A stretch of DNA of 64,000 bases from Neorhizobium alkalisoli. GTDB taxonomy: Bacteria; Pseudomonadota; Alphaproteobacteria; Rhizobiales; Rhizobiaceae. Below, piece by piece: positions 1 through 8,778 of the stretch; the first letter of the stretch is position 1, and each line of letters starts with the position of its first letter. The position numbers were made by a program, and so were the translations under genes. The notes beneath the pieces are model-generated. The model was not told where the DNA came from and ran no database searches. It saw only the letters and a list, made by a program, of their open reading frames with translations. Where the stretch lies: positions 372,001-436,000 of the forward strand of contig NZ_VIWP01000001.1 of assembly GCF_007829835.1 (NCBI RefSeq). The letters are read 5' to 3'.

Positions 1-200
1 GTGGCACGAATCTTTTCGACCATCTCGGCAGACAGGGTGGCCTCGGCGAGGAGCGGCGCGACACACTCGATTTCCGGACGGCGGTAGGCGGCGGTGATCG
101 CCCGCCTCAAGTCCGATTGCGGCCGCACCGGCGGCGCGAAATCGGCAAAGGGCACGGCTTTGGCGGAAAATGCCGGGGTGCTGGTGTCTTCAAGAGCCAT
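1..200 (-). CDS. putA: Bifunctional proline dehydrogenase / P5C dehydrogenase, N-terminal fragment
   Basis: Only the first 66 codons lie in the window and the gene runs off the left edge. The start is the ATG at 200. The N-terminus (MALEDTSTPAF, then FAPPVRPQSDLRRAITAAYRRPE) is what I know from rhizobial PutA, the enzyme that oxidises proline to glutamate through P5C at the membrane, feeding electrons to quinone. The divergent Lrp-type regulator immediately to the right is the standard putR-putA arrangement in alphaproteobacteria and supports the call. Identification rests on a short segment plus context, so domains cannot be checked here. Confidence 0.8.
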   Translation of the reverse strand, partial: MALEDTSTPAFSAKAVPFADFAPPVRPQSDLRRAITAAYRRPEIECVAPLLAEATLSAEMVEKIRA

Positions 201-355
201 TGTTTCTTTCCAAATTCGATCCGGCATTTTCCGGATGGGGCACCCGACTTTCGCGACGAAAGCGATCGGCGGGAGAATAGAGGAAACACAACTTCCAAGC
301 AGGTCTATATTGCGCTAGATTTCAGGTGAATTTCCTGATTTTTTGAAAGTTAGCA

Positions 356-829
356 GTGATTATGGACAAGCGCGACGGCTTTTATGGCGATTTGGACCAG
401 TTCGATCGCAAGATCATCGATGCGGTCTCCGAAGATGCGCGCATCTCGGTGACGGATCTTGCCGAAAAGATCGGCCTTTCCAAGACGCCGGTCAATGCAA
501 GACTGAAACGTCTCGTGCAGGAGGGTTATGTTCTCGGCTTCCGCGCCGTGCTCAACCCGCAGAAACTCGGCCTCGACCATGTCGCCTTTGCCGAGGTGAA
601 ACTGTCGGATACGCGGGAAAGCGCGCTCAACGCATTCAACGCCGCCGTCAGGAAAATTCCCGAGGTCGAGGAATGCCACATGATTGCGGGGCGGTTCGAT
701 TATCTCTTGAAGGTGAGGACGCAGAATATCCGGCGGTATCGCGAGGTTTTGGGCGAGAAGATTTCCAGCCTGCCACATGTCGCGAGCACGTCCACATCGG
801 TTGCGATGCAGTCGGTGAAGGAACATTGA
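356..829 (+). CDS. putR: Lrp/AsnC-family regulator, probable proline-responsive activator PutR
   Basis: A 157-residue protein with the Lrp layout: an N-terminal winged helix (DRKIIDAVSEDARISVTDLAEKIGLSKTPVNARLKRL, roughly residues 15-50) and a C-terminal RAM/AsnC effector domain (FAEVKLS... to the end). Lrp-type PutR proteins activate putA when proline is present. The gene is transcribed away from putA with about 155 bases between the starts, where the shared operator should lie. The start is either GTG 356 or ATG 362; GAAAG at 345-349 fits either. Family assignment is secure, and the PutR name depends on the putA neighbour. Confidence 0.88.
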   Translation: MIMDKRDGFYGDLDQFDRKIIDAVSEDARISVTDLAEKIGLSKTPVNARLKRLVQEGYVLGFRAVLNPQKLGLDHVAFAEVKLSDTRESALNAFNAAVRKIPEVEECHMIAGRFDYLLKVRTQNIRRYREVLGEKISSLPHVASTSTSVAMQSVKEH

Positions 830-880
830 GGCGGGGGCACGATGCTCCCGTGCGCTCACGACTTACCTTAGAGCAAAGTT

Positions 881-1046
881 CCAGGGTACGTAGTTGGGCT
901 GCGTAGGTAGCCCTGGCAGCTACCTCACCGACCTCATTCCTGTGCTTGTCACAGGAATCCAGCCAGCCCACGTCCGTGGGCTGGAAAAACTCTTTCGCCG
1001 CGCAGACGCGCGTCGGCTGGATCCCTGTGACAAGCACAGGGATGAG
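881..1046. repeat. Mosaic palindromic intergenic repeat (rhizobial RIME-like)
   Basis: The gap after putR is filled by nested inverted repeats. An outer pair, TCCTGTGCTTGTCACAGGA (938-956) and its near complement around 1022-1043, brackets a perfect inner hairpin CCAGCCCACG-TC-CGTGGGCTGG (963-984). A separate small hairpin AGGTAGC/GCTACCT sits at 905-925 and CCAGGG/CCCTGG at 881-916. Elements with the GTGCTTGTCACAGGAATCCAGC core are common between genes in rhizobial genomes. No coding potential is apparent. Confidence 0.75.
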
Positions 1047-1091
1047 GTTGAGTTGAGCAAAACAGCGTCACGCCGATCCGTCGGGCAGCAA

Positions 1092-1673
1092 TCAGCTCGG
1101 CAGCGCGCCCGACTTCTTCGCAACCCATGTCGCGACATAATCCATCAAGCCCGGTGACAGGCAGTCATAGGGCTCCAGCCCGACTTCCTTCAGCCGCCCG
1201 CGAATGCCGTCCATGCGGCCCGGATCGACGCCCGATTCGATGATCGAGGAGACGAAGGCGGCAAAGCCCGGAGGCGCCCAGCCGGTTTCCTGGAACCGTT
1301 CCGGATGCACGAAGGAAAGCCCCTGGAAGGCGTGTTCCCGCTCAACCGGGCCATACATATGCACGCCGCATTCCTTGCAGGCATGCCGCTGGATAAGCGC
1401 GCTCGGATCGACGACCGCAAGCTTGTCACCGTTTTCCAGAACCGTGACCTTGTCAGTCGGGGCAACGGCGACGACGGAAAAATCGGCGCCTTTCGGCTTC
1501 CAGCATTTGGTGCAGCCGCAGGCATGGTTATGGGCGATCTGGCCCTCGATCTTCACCTTGACCGGCCGATCGGTGCAGGCGCAGACCAGCGTGCCGCCGG
1601 AAAAGCCGGGGCTGGCCGGCTTGATGCCGCTATCCACGGCAGGATGGATGCGAATTTGAACTGCACTGTCCAT
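1092..1673 (-). CDS. gfa: S-(hydroxymethyl)glutathione synthase (glutathione-dependent formaldehyde-activating enzyme)
   Basis: A 193-residue protein with the GFA/Mss4-like zinc fold. The Cys pairs are visible in order: CAC (31-33), HACGCTKC (50-57), and HACKECG near residue 100. The sequence [26 protein letters not shown] is diagnostic for Gfa. It promotes condensation of formaldehyde with glutathione, making the substrate for the dehydrogenase encoded just upstream in the same direction. It is the last gene of the leftward xoxFGJ-adhI-gfa string, 154 bases after adhI. Length is normal for the family. Confidence 0.93.
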   Translation of the reverse strand: MDSAVQIRIHPAVDSGIKPASPGFSGGTLVCACTDRPVKVKIEGQIAHNHACGCTKCWKPKGADFSVVAVAPTDKVTVLENGDKLAVVDPSALIQRHACKECGVHMYGPVEREHAFQGLSFVHPERFQETGWAPPGFAAFVSSIIESGVDPGRMDGIRGRLKEVGLEPYDCLSPGLMDYVATWVAKKSGALPS

Positions 1674-1827
1674 TCAAGTCTCCTCCTCTTCTCCTCAAGG
1701 TCCGTCCGGTCGCCGGCGGCTGCCTTGCCTCAATAAGATATTCCTCCATAAGACATTGCCGCTGGAGCATACGCCTTTGCCATCAGCTCGGCACGCATTG
1801 CTTTTGCCGCCATGCAAGGCGCCCGCC

Positions 1828-2958
1828 TCAGCCGTAAATCACCACGCCGCGGATCGATTCACCCGAATGCATCAGCTCGAAACCCTTGTTGATGTCTTCG
1901 AGCGGCATGGTGTGGGTGATCATCGGGTCGATCTGGATTTTTCCATCCATGTACCAGTCGACGATCTTCGGCACGTCGGTGCGACCGCGGGCGCCGCCGA
2001 AGGCCGTGCCCATCCAGTTGCGGCCCGTCACCAGCTGGAACGGACGCGTCGAAATCTCCTGGCCGGCGCCGGCAACGCCGATGATCACCGACTTGCCCCA
2101 GCCGCGATGCGAGGATTCCAGCGCCTGGCGCATGACCTTGGTATTGCCAGTGCAATCGAACGTGTAGTCGGCGCCGCCGATCAGGTCATTGCCGCGCTTC
2201 GTCAGGTTGACGAGATAAGGCACGATGTCATCGCCGACGTCCTTCGGATTGACGAAATGCGTCATACCGAACTTTTCGCCCCAGGCCTTGCGGTCCGGAT
2301 TGATGTCGACGCCGATGATCATGTCGGCACCGGCAAGGCGCAGGCCCTGCAGCACGTTCAGACCAATGCCGCCGAGGCCGAAGACGATCGCGGTCGAGCC
2401 GATCTCGACCTTGGCCGTGTTGATGACGGCACCGATGCCGGTCGTGACGCCGCAGCCGATATAGCAGATCTTGTCGAAGGGAGCGTCGGGATTGACCTTG
2501 GCAACCGCGATCTCCGGCAGGACGGTAAAGTTCGCGAAGGTCGAGCAGCCCATGTAATGGTGGATCTTGTCCTTGCCGATCGAGAAGCGTGACGTGCCGT
2601 CCGGCATCAACCCTTGCCCCTGGGTGGCGCGGATCGAGGTGCAGAGGTTCGTCTTGCGCGAGGTGCAGGAATAGCATTCGCGGCATTCCGGTGTGTAGAG
2701 CGGAATGACGTGGTCGCCCTTCTTGACCGAGGTGACGCCGGGGCCGACATCGACGACGATGCCTGCACCTTCATGGCCGAGGATCGCCGGAAACAGGCCT
2801 TCCGGATCGGCACCCGAGAGGGTGAAATCGTCGGTATGGCAGATGCCGGTCGCCTTGACCTCGATCAGCACTTCGCCCGCCTTCGGGCCTTCGAGCTGAA
2901 CCGTCATCACTTCCAGCGGTTTTCCTGCCTGTACGGCAACGGCGGCGCGGACGTCCAT
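1828..2958 (-). CDS. adhI: Glutathione-dependent formaldehyde dehydrogenase / class III alcohol dehydrogenase
   Basis: This 376-residue zinc-dependent ADH oxidises S-hydroxymethylglutathione to S-formylglutathione with NAD+. The catalytic-zinc Cys is in GICHTD (C40) with GHEGAG following (H62, E63). The structural-zinc cluster is C92, C95, C98 and C106. The Rossmann glycines are in [10 protein letters not shown]. The length and the C-terminal [14 protein letters not shown] are typical of class III enzymes (also called frmA or flhA). GAGAGGGAAAT precedes the ATG. Its place between xoxJ and gfa ties it to detoxification of formaldehyde made by XoxF. Confidence 0.95.
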   Translation of the reverse strand: MDVRAAVAVQAGKPLEVMTVQLEGPKAGEVLIEVKATGICHTDDFTLSGADPEGLFPAILGHEGAGIVVDVGPGVTSVKKGDHVIPLYTPECRECYSCTSRKTNLCTSIRATQGQGLMPDGTSRFSIGKDKIHHYMGCSTFANFTVLPEIAVAKVNPDAPFDKICYIGCGVTTGIGAVINTAKVEIGSTAIVFGLGGIGLNVLQGLRLAGADMIIGVDINPDRKAWGEKFGMTHFVNPKDVGDDIVPYLVNLTKRGNDLIGGADYTFDCTGNTKVMRQALESSHRGWGKSVIIGVAGAGQEISTRPFQLVTGRNWMGTAFGGARGRTDVPKIVDWYMDGKIQIDPMITHTMPLEDINKGFELMHSGESIRGVVIYG

Positions 2959-3031
2959 ATTTCCCTCTCTCCCGTTCAGATCTGGTCTGTGATCGGCGCA
3001 GCCGCCCTCGGTTGTTGCCAGGCACCTGCCA

Positions 3032-3916
3032 TCATTGCGTAATTCTCTGGTCGCGCTCGTCGAGCAGCGGCACGCCGTATTCCAGGAGCAGCTTGTCGAT
3101 CTTCGGCTGATTTTCCTTAATGAAGGTGTTGAGCGTGCGCTTCCAGTTCTGGTCCGAGGGGCGCACGCCCATGGTGATGCGATAGATCATCCGCTGGCCA
3201 CCCTTTTCGTGGATCAGCGGCACGACCGTCATCTCGACATCCGAGCGCGCCGCGTAATATCCGGCCATCGGCCCCCAGACGACGGCGGCATCGATGACGC
3301 CCGCCTGTATGTCGCGCATCATCACCTCCGCCATGGAGGGGGCCGCGCGCGTATCAATCATCAGCGGATAGATTTTTGCCTTTTCCAGAAGCCGGGTTTT
3401 CGCCATGCTGGCGGTCGGCGGCGTGCCTTCGACCACACCCAGCCGTTTTCCCTTCAGCTTCTCATCTACCAGCGTTTCCACTCCGGCCAGATCGCCACCC
3501 TTTTTATAGATGAGGACATAGGCGGATCGGTAATAGGCATTGGTATTCTGCACCAGCTCGTCGCCCTGCGCATAACCCATCACGATATCGCACCTATTGG
3601 CGCCGAGCGTGTTGCGCACGAAACCCATGACCGATGGAAACCAGGTATAGGCGACCGACTTTCTCCCGGTGCCTTCTGCGACCATCTGCGCCAGCTTGTC
3701 CTCAAAACCCTCGCCGCTTTCATCGGAAAACGGCATGTTGGACGGATCGGCGCAAACGCGCAGGATATCCGGATCGACCAGTTCGCCAGCCGCGCCAAGG
3801 CCCGCAGTTTGCGCCGAAACAGTCTGCGGCGCGGCAAGCGCCAGGATGGCGACCATCGCAGCAGCGGCATGTTTCACGACGCTGACAAACACCGAACGTC
3901 CCGAGCCAAAAGCCAT
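3032..3916 (-). CDS. xoxJ: XoxJ-like periplasmic binding protein associated with quinoprotein methanol dehydrogenase
   Basis: The protein has 294 residues from ATG 3916. The open frame continues upstream through xoxG, but 3916 gives a clean signal peptide ([23 protein letters not shown]) and follows the xoxG stop by one base. The mature part is a solute-binding fold ([13 protein letters not shown]..., then GYAQGDEL and [10 protein letters not shown]), as in MxaJ/XoxJ. These proteins bind the dehydrogenase and are thought to help its activation rather than carry a solute. Position directly after xoxF and xoxG is the conserved order. No transporter subunits accompany it. Confidence 0.9.
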   Translation of the reverse strand: MAFGSGRSVFVSVVKHAAAAMVAILALAAPQTVSAQTAGLGAAGELVDPDILRVCADPSNMPFSDESGEGFEDKLAQMVAEGTGRKSVAYTWFPSVMGFVRNTLGANRCDIVMGYAQGDELVQNTNAYYRSAYVLIYKKGGDLAGVETLVDEKLKGKRLGVVEGTPPTASMAKTRLLEKAKIYPLMIDTRAAPSMAEVMMRDIQAGVIDAAVVWGPMAGYYAARSDVEMTVVPLIHEKGGQRMIYRITMGVRPSDQNWKRTLNTFIKENQPKIDKLLLEYGVPLLDERDQRITQ

Positions 3917-3917
3917 C

Positions 3918-4445
3918 TCAGCCTCCCATGCAGGAGGTTTCGTAATCCTTCGCCCCTTGCGGCTTGTCGGCCTTTTTGGGCGGCCGCCCACGCGGTGCGG
4001 CACCGACTGCACGGGCGCGCAGATAGACGTAGATATCGTCGAGATAACAGTAGACGTTCTTGTTCTCGCCGAAGGCCGGCATGACATTCTCCTTGCCCCC
4101 GCCGACATTTTTTCGCCCTTCCGCCACGATCGACAGGAAGGTCGGATAATCGATCCGTTTCAGGCTCTCCGCCAGCGCCGGCGCATAACTCGAGCCGACG
4201 CCGTCCGGCCCATGACAGACATGACAGTCCGAATGGTAACGGCGATAGCCGCTGAACGTGTACCAGTCGACCGTGCCGTCGGCCTGTATGTTGAAGGTGG
4301 GGTTTCCATCCTTGTCGAGGAACTTGCCATCTTCCTCGCTGGCAACCGCCGCCTTCTGTATGTCGTCATCCGAAAGGGCTGTACCACCCACCAGACATGA
4401 AAATGCGATTACGCCGAACGCCATCACTGCAATGCGAAAAGCCAT
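3918..4445 (-). CDS. xoxG: XoxG-like cytochrome c, electron acceptor of XoxF
   Basis: The protein has 175 residues with a signal peptide ending near GTALS, one haem-attachment site CHVCH (C74, C77, H78), and a likely axial Met in NVMPAFGE. Two further cysteines (YCYL, and the C-terminal SCMGG) make four in the mature chain, the pattern I recall for the methanol-metabolism four-Cys cytochrome family. It should accept electrons from PQQ in XoxF in the periplasm. It lies between xoxF and xoxJ; a strong hairpin precedes it in the operon (see 4552-4579), which could lower its transcription relative to xoxF. Confidence 0.9.
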   Translation of the reverse strand: MAFRIAVMAFGVIAFSCLVGGTALSDDDIQKAAVASEEDGKFLDKDGNPTFNIQADGTVDWYTFSGYRRYHSDCHVCHGPDGVGSSYAPALAESLKRIDYPTFLSIVAEGRKNVGGGKENVMPAFGENKNVYCYLDDIYVYLRARAVGAAPRGRPPKKADKPQGAKDYETSCMGG

Positions 4446-4551
4446 TGATGAACCTCATATTTTTTAAAAAATCGGCGCCGGATGACGCGACGTCACCCCA
4501 AAGACGTCTCCGGCGCGTTCAAGCGCATGTCCCACCAGTCGACACAACAAA

Positions 4552-4579
4552 GGACTGCGCCGGAAGACCGGCGCAGTCC
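4552..4579 (-). terminator. Intercistronic hairpin between xoxF and xoxG
   Basis: A perfect 12-bp stem GGACTGCGCCGG / CCGGCGCAGTCC around a 4-base loop lies 11 bases after the xoxF stop. In the direction of transcription it is followed by TTTGTTG, a weak U tract. It looks like a leaky terminator or 3'-end stabiliser that would leave xoxF mRNA more abundant than xoxG-xoxJ. Confidence 0.65.
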
Positions 4580-4590
4580 CGCAACCCGGA

Positions 4591-6510
4591 TTATTCGGGC
4601 AGACCGAAGACGGTCAGCTGGCCGCCAAGCGTCGTATAATCGGCAAGGGCCGCATAACCGCCGACCGCTCCGAGGCCAGCCGTTCCCACGGTTGCGGTCT
4701 GGTCACCCTGCGCACGGCCCTGGTCAACAGCGCCATGCCAAGCAGCAGCATTTTCAGGCGACAGGAGGCCACCGGCGAGACCGATACCGGCCCAGCCGCC
4801 AACACCCGAGAGCACGGCGATATATTGCTTGCCGCCATGTTCGAACGTGTTGATGTTGCCGATGATGCCGGACGGCGTCTTGAACCGGTAGAGTTCCTTG
4901 CCGTTCAGATCGACCGCCTTGATATAGCCTTCAAGCGTGCCGTAGAAGACGACATCGCCGGCCGTGGCAAGCGCGCCGGACCAGACGGAGAACTGTTCAG
5001 GCTTGGACCAGACGATCTCGCCCTTGGCGGCATCCCAGGCGATGAAATTGCCCATGCCGCCATGGCTGTCCGGTGCCGGATACATGGAGACCGTTGCCCC
5101 GACATAGGGCTGGCCTGCCGTGTAGCTCACCTTGTAGGGCTCGTAATCCATGCAGACATGGTTGGTCGGCACGTAGAACAGGCCCGTTTTCGGCGAATAG
5201 GTCGCCGGCTGCTGGTCCTTGGAGCCGAGGGCGGCCGGGCAGATGCCGGTGGAATTGCTGTCCTCGCCATTCTGCTGGGTGGAATACTTTGCGACCACCT
5301 GCGGCCGGCCATATTCCTTGCTCTTCGGATCCATCACGACTTCCGTCGCCCAGTTGACCTTGGGATCGTATTTCTTGGCCACCAGCAATTCGCCCGTGGC
5401 GCGGTCCAGCGTGTAGCCGAAACCGTTGCGGTCCATATGGACGAGCACGTCGCGGGGCTTTCCGTCGATCTTCAGGCCATCGACGAGAATGCTCTCGTTG
5501 ACGCCGTCATAATCCCACTCGTCATGCGGGGTCATCTGATAGAGCCATTTCGCCATGCCGGTATCGGCATCGCGGGCCATCAGCGTCATCGACCACCTGT
5601 TGTCGCCGGGCCGCTGGACGGGGTTCCAGGTCGAGGGATTGCCAGTGCCGTAATAGACGAGATTGGTCTTCGGATCGTAGGAGAACCAGCCCCAGGTCGT
5701 GCCACCGCCGGTCTTCCACTGCTCCCCTTCCCAGGTGTTCATGCCGGAATCCTTGCCGACCGGCTTGCCGAGATGGGTGGTCTTTTCCGGATCGAGCAGC
5801 GTCTCGGCATCCGGCCCGGTCGAATAGGCCTTCCAGGCCAGCGAACCGTCCTTGAGATTATAGGCCGCCGTCCAGCCGCGGACACCGAATTCGGCGCCGG
5901 ACACGCCGATGATCACCTTGTCCTTGACGACAAGCGGTGCTGCCGTGCCGGATTCACCCTTGCCGCCATCCGTCTTGTCGCCGTTCTTGATCGACCAGAC
6001 GACCTTGCCGGTCTTGGCATCCAGCGCCACGACCGTCGTATCGGCCTGATTGAGGATGATCTTGCCGTCGCCATAGGCGACACCGCGATTGACCGTGTCG
6101 CAGCACATGATGCCGATGACGTTCGGATCCTGTTTCGGCTCGTATTTCCAGAGGATCTTGCCATCCTTATTGAGATCGAGCGCGTAGACGATGTTGGGGA
6201 AAGGCGTGTGGACATACATCACGTCGCCGATCACCAGCGGTCCGCCTTCGTGACCGCGCAGGACGCCGGTGGAAAAACTCCACTTCACCTGCAGGTTCTT
6301 CACGTTGTCCTTGGTGATCTGCTTCAGTTCCGAATACCGGTGATTGGCATAATTGCCCGCAGGCATGGCCCAGTTCTTCGGATTGGCGGAAAGGGTCGTC
6401 AGTTCGTCATTGGCCAGAGCGGTTCCGGCAAAGCCGGCGACCAGACACCCCGCGGCCGCCAGGGGCAAAAATGCTTTTCGTGCAATCAAACGTTTTCCAG
6501 ATTGGCGCAT
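4591..6510 (-). CDS. xoxF: PQQ-dependent, lanthanide-type methanol dehydrogenase XoxF
   Basis: The protein has 639 residues with a signal peptide (cleavage near ALA-NDE, residue 33) and the eight-bladed quinoprotein fold. Visible active-site features are the vicinal disulfide C136-C137 (MCCDTV), E207 (GAEFGVRG), N291 (GTGNPS), catalytic D333 and the extra D335 in EWDYDGVNE. The DYD pair is the signature separating lanthanide XoxF from calcium MxaF, which has Ala at the second position. The enzyme oxidises methanol (and often other primary alcohols) in the periplasm. The closest clade by feel is XoxF5. It is the first gene of the leftward operon xoxF-xoxG-xoxJ-adhI-gfa. Confidence 0.96.
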   Translation of the reverse strand: MRQSGKRLIARKAFLPLAAAGCLVAGFAGTALANDELTTLSANPKNWAMPAGNYANHRYSELKQITKDNVKNLQVKWSFSTGVLRGHEGGPLVIGDVMYVHTPFPNIVYALDLNKDGKILWKYEPKQDPNVIGIMCCDTVNRGVAYGDGKIILNQADTTVVALDAKTGKVVWSIKNGDKTDGGKGESGTAAPLVVKDKVIIGVSGAEFGVRGWTAAYNLKDGSLAWKAYSTGPDAETLLDPEKTTHLGKPVGKDSGMNTWEGEQWKTGGGTTWGWFSYDPKTNLVYYGTGNPSTWNPVQRPGDNRWSMTLMARDADTGMAKWLYQMTPHDEWDYDGVNESILVDGLKIDGKPRDVLVHMDRNGFGYTLDRATGELLVAKKYDPKVNWATEVVMDPKSKEYGRPQVVAKYSTQQNGEDSNSTGICPAALGSKDQQPATYSPKTGLFYVPTNHVCMDYEPYKVSYTAGQPYVGATVSMYPAPDSHGGMGNFIAWDAAKGEIVWSKPEQFSVWSGALATAGDVVFYGTLEGYIKAVDLNGKELYRFKTPSGIIGNINTFEHGGKQYIAVLSGVGGWAGIGLAGGLLSPENAAAWHGAVDQGRAQGDQTATVGTAGLGAVGGYAALADYTTLGGQLTVFGLPE

Positions 6511-6622
6511 GTGAAATCCTCCCGATGCTTATCATTCGCGCAAGCGTCGACATCGCGAGCCATTGCGCGTTCCAGGGCAGCCAAGTGATTTTCTCAACTA
6601 TGCGGGAAACATTTCCGACAGC

Positions 6623-6634
6623 GTGTCACGACAC
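6623..6634. promoter_or_regulatory. Palindrome GTGTC-AC-GACAC upstream of xoxF
   Basis: A perfect 5-bp-arm dyad lies about 115 bases upstream of the xoxF ATG. It is followed by a cluster of GGGCA/TGCCC half-sites at 6640-6690 and then by a distinctly AT-rich stretch (about 6730-6880). The 6511-6927 gap thus looks like a divergent promoter region. Which regulator would bind is unknown to me. Confidence 0.35.
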
Positions 6635-6927
6635 ATGAATGGGCACGGGGCACCGTTTAATGCCCACCCACAAGCCTGCGGGTCATGCCCCTCCCAAAAG
6701 CAAGACCTTGAAGCCGGAAAACGATCGAAAGATAGGTTATTACATTGGCATAGGCAAGCTTAATATTGATATAGTCTTTTTATGATAAAAGTAATGCTGT
6801 ATCGCAATATAAAATACTGCAATCGCTAATAAGTATTATTTGAATATCCAAAATAATATTTCAAAGATGATCATCGGGCAGATTTCAGAAAGACCAAACA
6901 CAAGCCCGCCACCAAAGGAGAATACGA

Positions 6928-7272
6928 ATGTCTATCGGATTTTTCCGCGCTGCGTTTTTCTTCGTTTCACTCGGCACGGCACCAGCCGCATTTGCAAATG
7001 CGGACTACCCAACGGTTGCAATCGTGGATTACGTACGTGGTTGCATGACAGCGAATGGAGAGACACGTGCCGCACTCCAAAGTTGTTCTTGCTCGATCGA
7101 CGTCATTGAATCGATCATTCCGTATGATCGCTACGAAGCAGCCGAGACGTTTCGCAGTCTCGGGCTGCAAACCGGTGAAAGAGGCGTGCTGTTCAGGCAA
7201 GGCGCTGCAGCAAAATCCGCCGTTTCCGAGCTGCGTCGCGCGCAGGCGGAAGCGGATGTGCGTTGTTTCTAA
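6928..7272 (+). CDS. Small secreted Cys-containing protein of the methanol-oxidation cluster, function unknown
   Basis: The protein has 114 residues. A signal peptide is clear (FFRAAFFFVSLGTAPAAFANA, cleavage near residue 24) and the start has a good ribosome site, AAGGAGAATACGA-ATG. The mature chain has cysteines in GCMTANG, SCSCS and at the extreme C-terminus (RCF), so one or two disulfides are likely in the periplasm. I do not recognise a named domain. The gene is divergent from xoxF and convergent with the small gene that ends nine bases downstream, and probably belongs to the same physiological module. A haem motif is absent (no CxxCH). Confidence 0.75.
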   Translation: MSIGFFRAAFFFVSLGTAPAAFANADYPTVAIVDYVRGCMTANGETRAALQSCSCSIDVIESIIPYDRYEAAETFRSLGLQTGERGVLFRQGAAAKSAVSELRRAQAEADVRCF

Positions 7273-7281
7273 AGGCGCGAA

Positions 7282-7491
7282 TCAGATTTTCCGGCCCTTG
7301 TCCGGAAAGGCGCAACGCCAGCGTTTTATCCGCAAAGCGGGGTGATCTCCCGACCATTTGGCGATTTCCGTCGGGGCCAGGATCATGCACTGGAACAGGG
7401 AGCCGCGGCTTTCGAAGAAAAGATGTTCATCGCGACAACTGGCCGGATTGGAAAGAAGGCATACCGTCAGGACGAGATCGACCATGTTCAT
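7282..7491 (-). CDS. Small conserved hypothetical protein (69 aa)
   Basis: The chain begins MNMVDLVLTVCLLSNPASC and contains FESRGSLFQCM, EIAKW and RIKRWRCAFP. I recall many short rhizobial proteins with the same skeleton (VTVCL..PA.C, QCM..A..EIAKW, W.I.RW.C), all without assigned function. Four Cys residues are spaced as expected for that group. AGGAGG lies seven bases upstream of the ATG at 7491, supporting a real start. It ends 9 bases from the convergent gene at 6928-7272. Confidence 0.7.
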   Translation of the reverse strand: MNMVDLVLTVCLLSNPASCRDEHLFFESRGSLFQCMILAPTEIAKWSGDHPALRIKRWRCAFPDKGRKI

Positions 7492-7752
7492 CGGAGCCTC
7501 CTGCGGCGCGCAACATCATCGGCGAGAAGGCCATATTTCAAAGGCGCCTGCGTGAAAAAGATTATGCTCGGGCGCTGGCTTCGTCAACCTGACCGCGAAA
7601 CGATCACCGCAACCAGGCGCAACCTCATTTTCCAAAAAGCTGGAGACGGCGATGTTGACTTACCATCATCAACAACTACCCTTGCGTGCGTAGCGCCATG
7701 ATGAAGGCGATCCTGCCGCTCTCGCCATGCGCGCTCTTTTGGGAGGAATTCT

Positions 7753-8133
7753 ATGCGTGCCATCTGTTGTGTTGGCGCCATCGGGCTTTTATTGCCGATG
7801 GCGGGTTATGCCTTTGGCCAGGATGCGGCTCAAGGTGAAAAAGTATTTGCGAAGTGTAAGGCCTGTCATGTTTCAGATGCCGATCAGAACAAGATCGGCC
7901 CCTCTTTGAAGGGGCTGATCGGCCGTACGGCCGGCACCCATGAAGGCTTCAAATATTCGGCCGCGATGATGGATGCCGGCAAGGGCGGCATGGTCTGGGA
8001 CGAGGCAACGCTCACCACCTATCTCCATGATCCGAAGGGCGTCGTCAAAGGCACGAAAATGGCTTTCGCCGGCCTGAAGGAGGATAAGGACGTGGCCGAC
8101 GTGATCGCCTATCTCAAGCAGTTTTCCCCGTAA
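7753..8133 (+). CDS. cycA: Soluble class I cytochrome c
   Basis: The protein has 126 residues with a signal peptide ending near YAFGQ, a single haem site CKACH, the GPSLKGLIGRTAG segment, and a distal KGTKMAF that supplies the axial Met. This is the cytochrome c2/c550 pattern. GGGAGG precedes the ATG. Located between xoxF and the PQQ-associated ABC cluster, it is a good candidate for passing electrons from XoxG to a terminal oxidase. The gene symbol is a family-level guess. Confidence 0.85.
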   Translation: MRAICCVGAIGLLLPMAGYAFGQDAAQGEKVFAKCKACHVSDADQNKIGPSLKGLIGRTAGTHEGFKYSAAMMDAGKGGMVWDEATLTTYLHDPKGVVKGTKMAFAGLKEDKDVADVIAYLKQFSP

Positions 8134-8157
8134 CGATTTTACGGCCGCTCCGAGGCA

Positions 8158-8778
8158 TCACTTTGCAGGCGGCGCCTCGGCCAGCGTCTTCACCAGCGCA
8201 TACAGGCGCTGCTCGATCAGCGTCGGCACCTCGCAGACGAAGCTGAGGGATTGAACACGCTCCTGAAAGATGCGCGTCTGGAATGTCAGCCGTTCGGTGC
8301 GGATGGCGACCTCGTTGGCATTGGCTTCCGGCTTGCTGCGCAAGGCATCGACATCGGATGCTTCCCGCCTGAGAAGAGCCGCCATATCGCGCTGACTATG
8401 GGCGTAACGGGCAATGCCTGAAATGACATGGCTGCGCTCGCCATTCATCTTGTCGAACAGACCCTGGACCAGCATGGCGACATGCAGGTTTTTCTGCGCC
8501 TCGGGCAGCCCGTCGCGATAGGTTCTTATCCGTTCCTGCGCTTGCGCCAAGGGCAGACGACGGGCCGCAAGATTGTCGACAAGGCCGGAAATGATCTCAT
8601 CCTTCGACCAGTCGGAGGCCTCGGGCGGCAGGTCCGGCCCGGTCCAGATCTGGCCGATCGACAATTCTGGCACCTTGCGCTGGATGCAGGGCCAATCGGG
8701 GTCGTCGCCCTGGGCAGCAAGAGCCTGCAGCGCAGAGCAGAAAACGAAAGCCAATGCGACGGGGATGACTCGGACCAT
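8158..8778 (-). CDS. Secreted helical protein of the PQQ-associated ABC cluster, unknown function
   Basis: The protein has 206 residues when started at ATG 8778, which overlaps the permease stop (TGATG). The frame stays open further upstream but that part lies inside the permease gene. The N-terminus is a signal peptide (VIPVALAFVFCSALQALAAQ). The mature part begins DDPDWPCIQRKVPELSIGQIWTGPDLPP and is otherwise predicted to be alpha-helical and charged, with one more Cys (SFVCEV). I recognise no catalytic motif. It is the last gene of the six-gene leftward cluster starting at 13261 and is translationally coupled to the permease, so it probably works with the transporter. Confidence 0.8.
   Translation of the reverse strand: MVRVIPVALAFVFCSALQALAAQGDDPDWPCIQRKVPELSIGQIWTGPDLPPEASDWSKDEIISGLVDNLAARRLPLAQAQERIRTYRDGLPEAQKNLHVAMLVQGLFDKMNGERSHVISGIARYAHSQRDMAALLRREASDVDALRSKPEANANEVAIRTERLTFQTRIFQERVQSLSFVCEVPTLIEQRLYALVKTLAEAPPAK

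Noticed and set aside
4735..6588. A 617-codon plus-strand frame opposite xoxF
   Set aside because: Antisense shadow of xoxF, with no domain and no ribosome site; xoxF itself is unambiguous.
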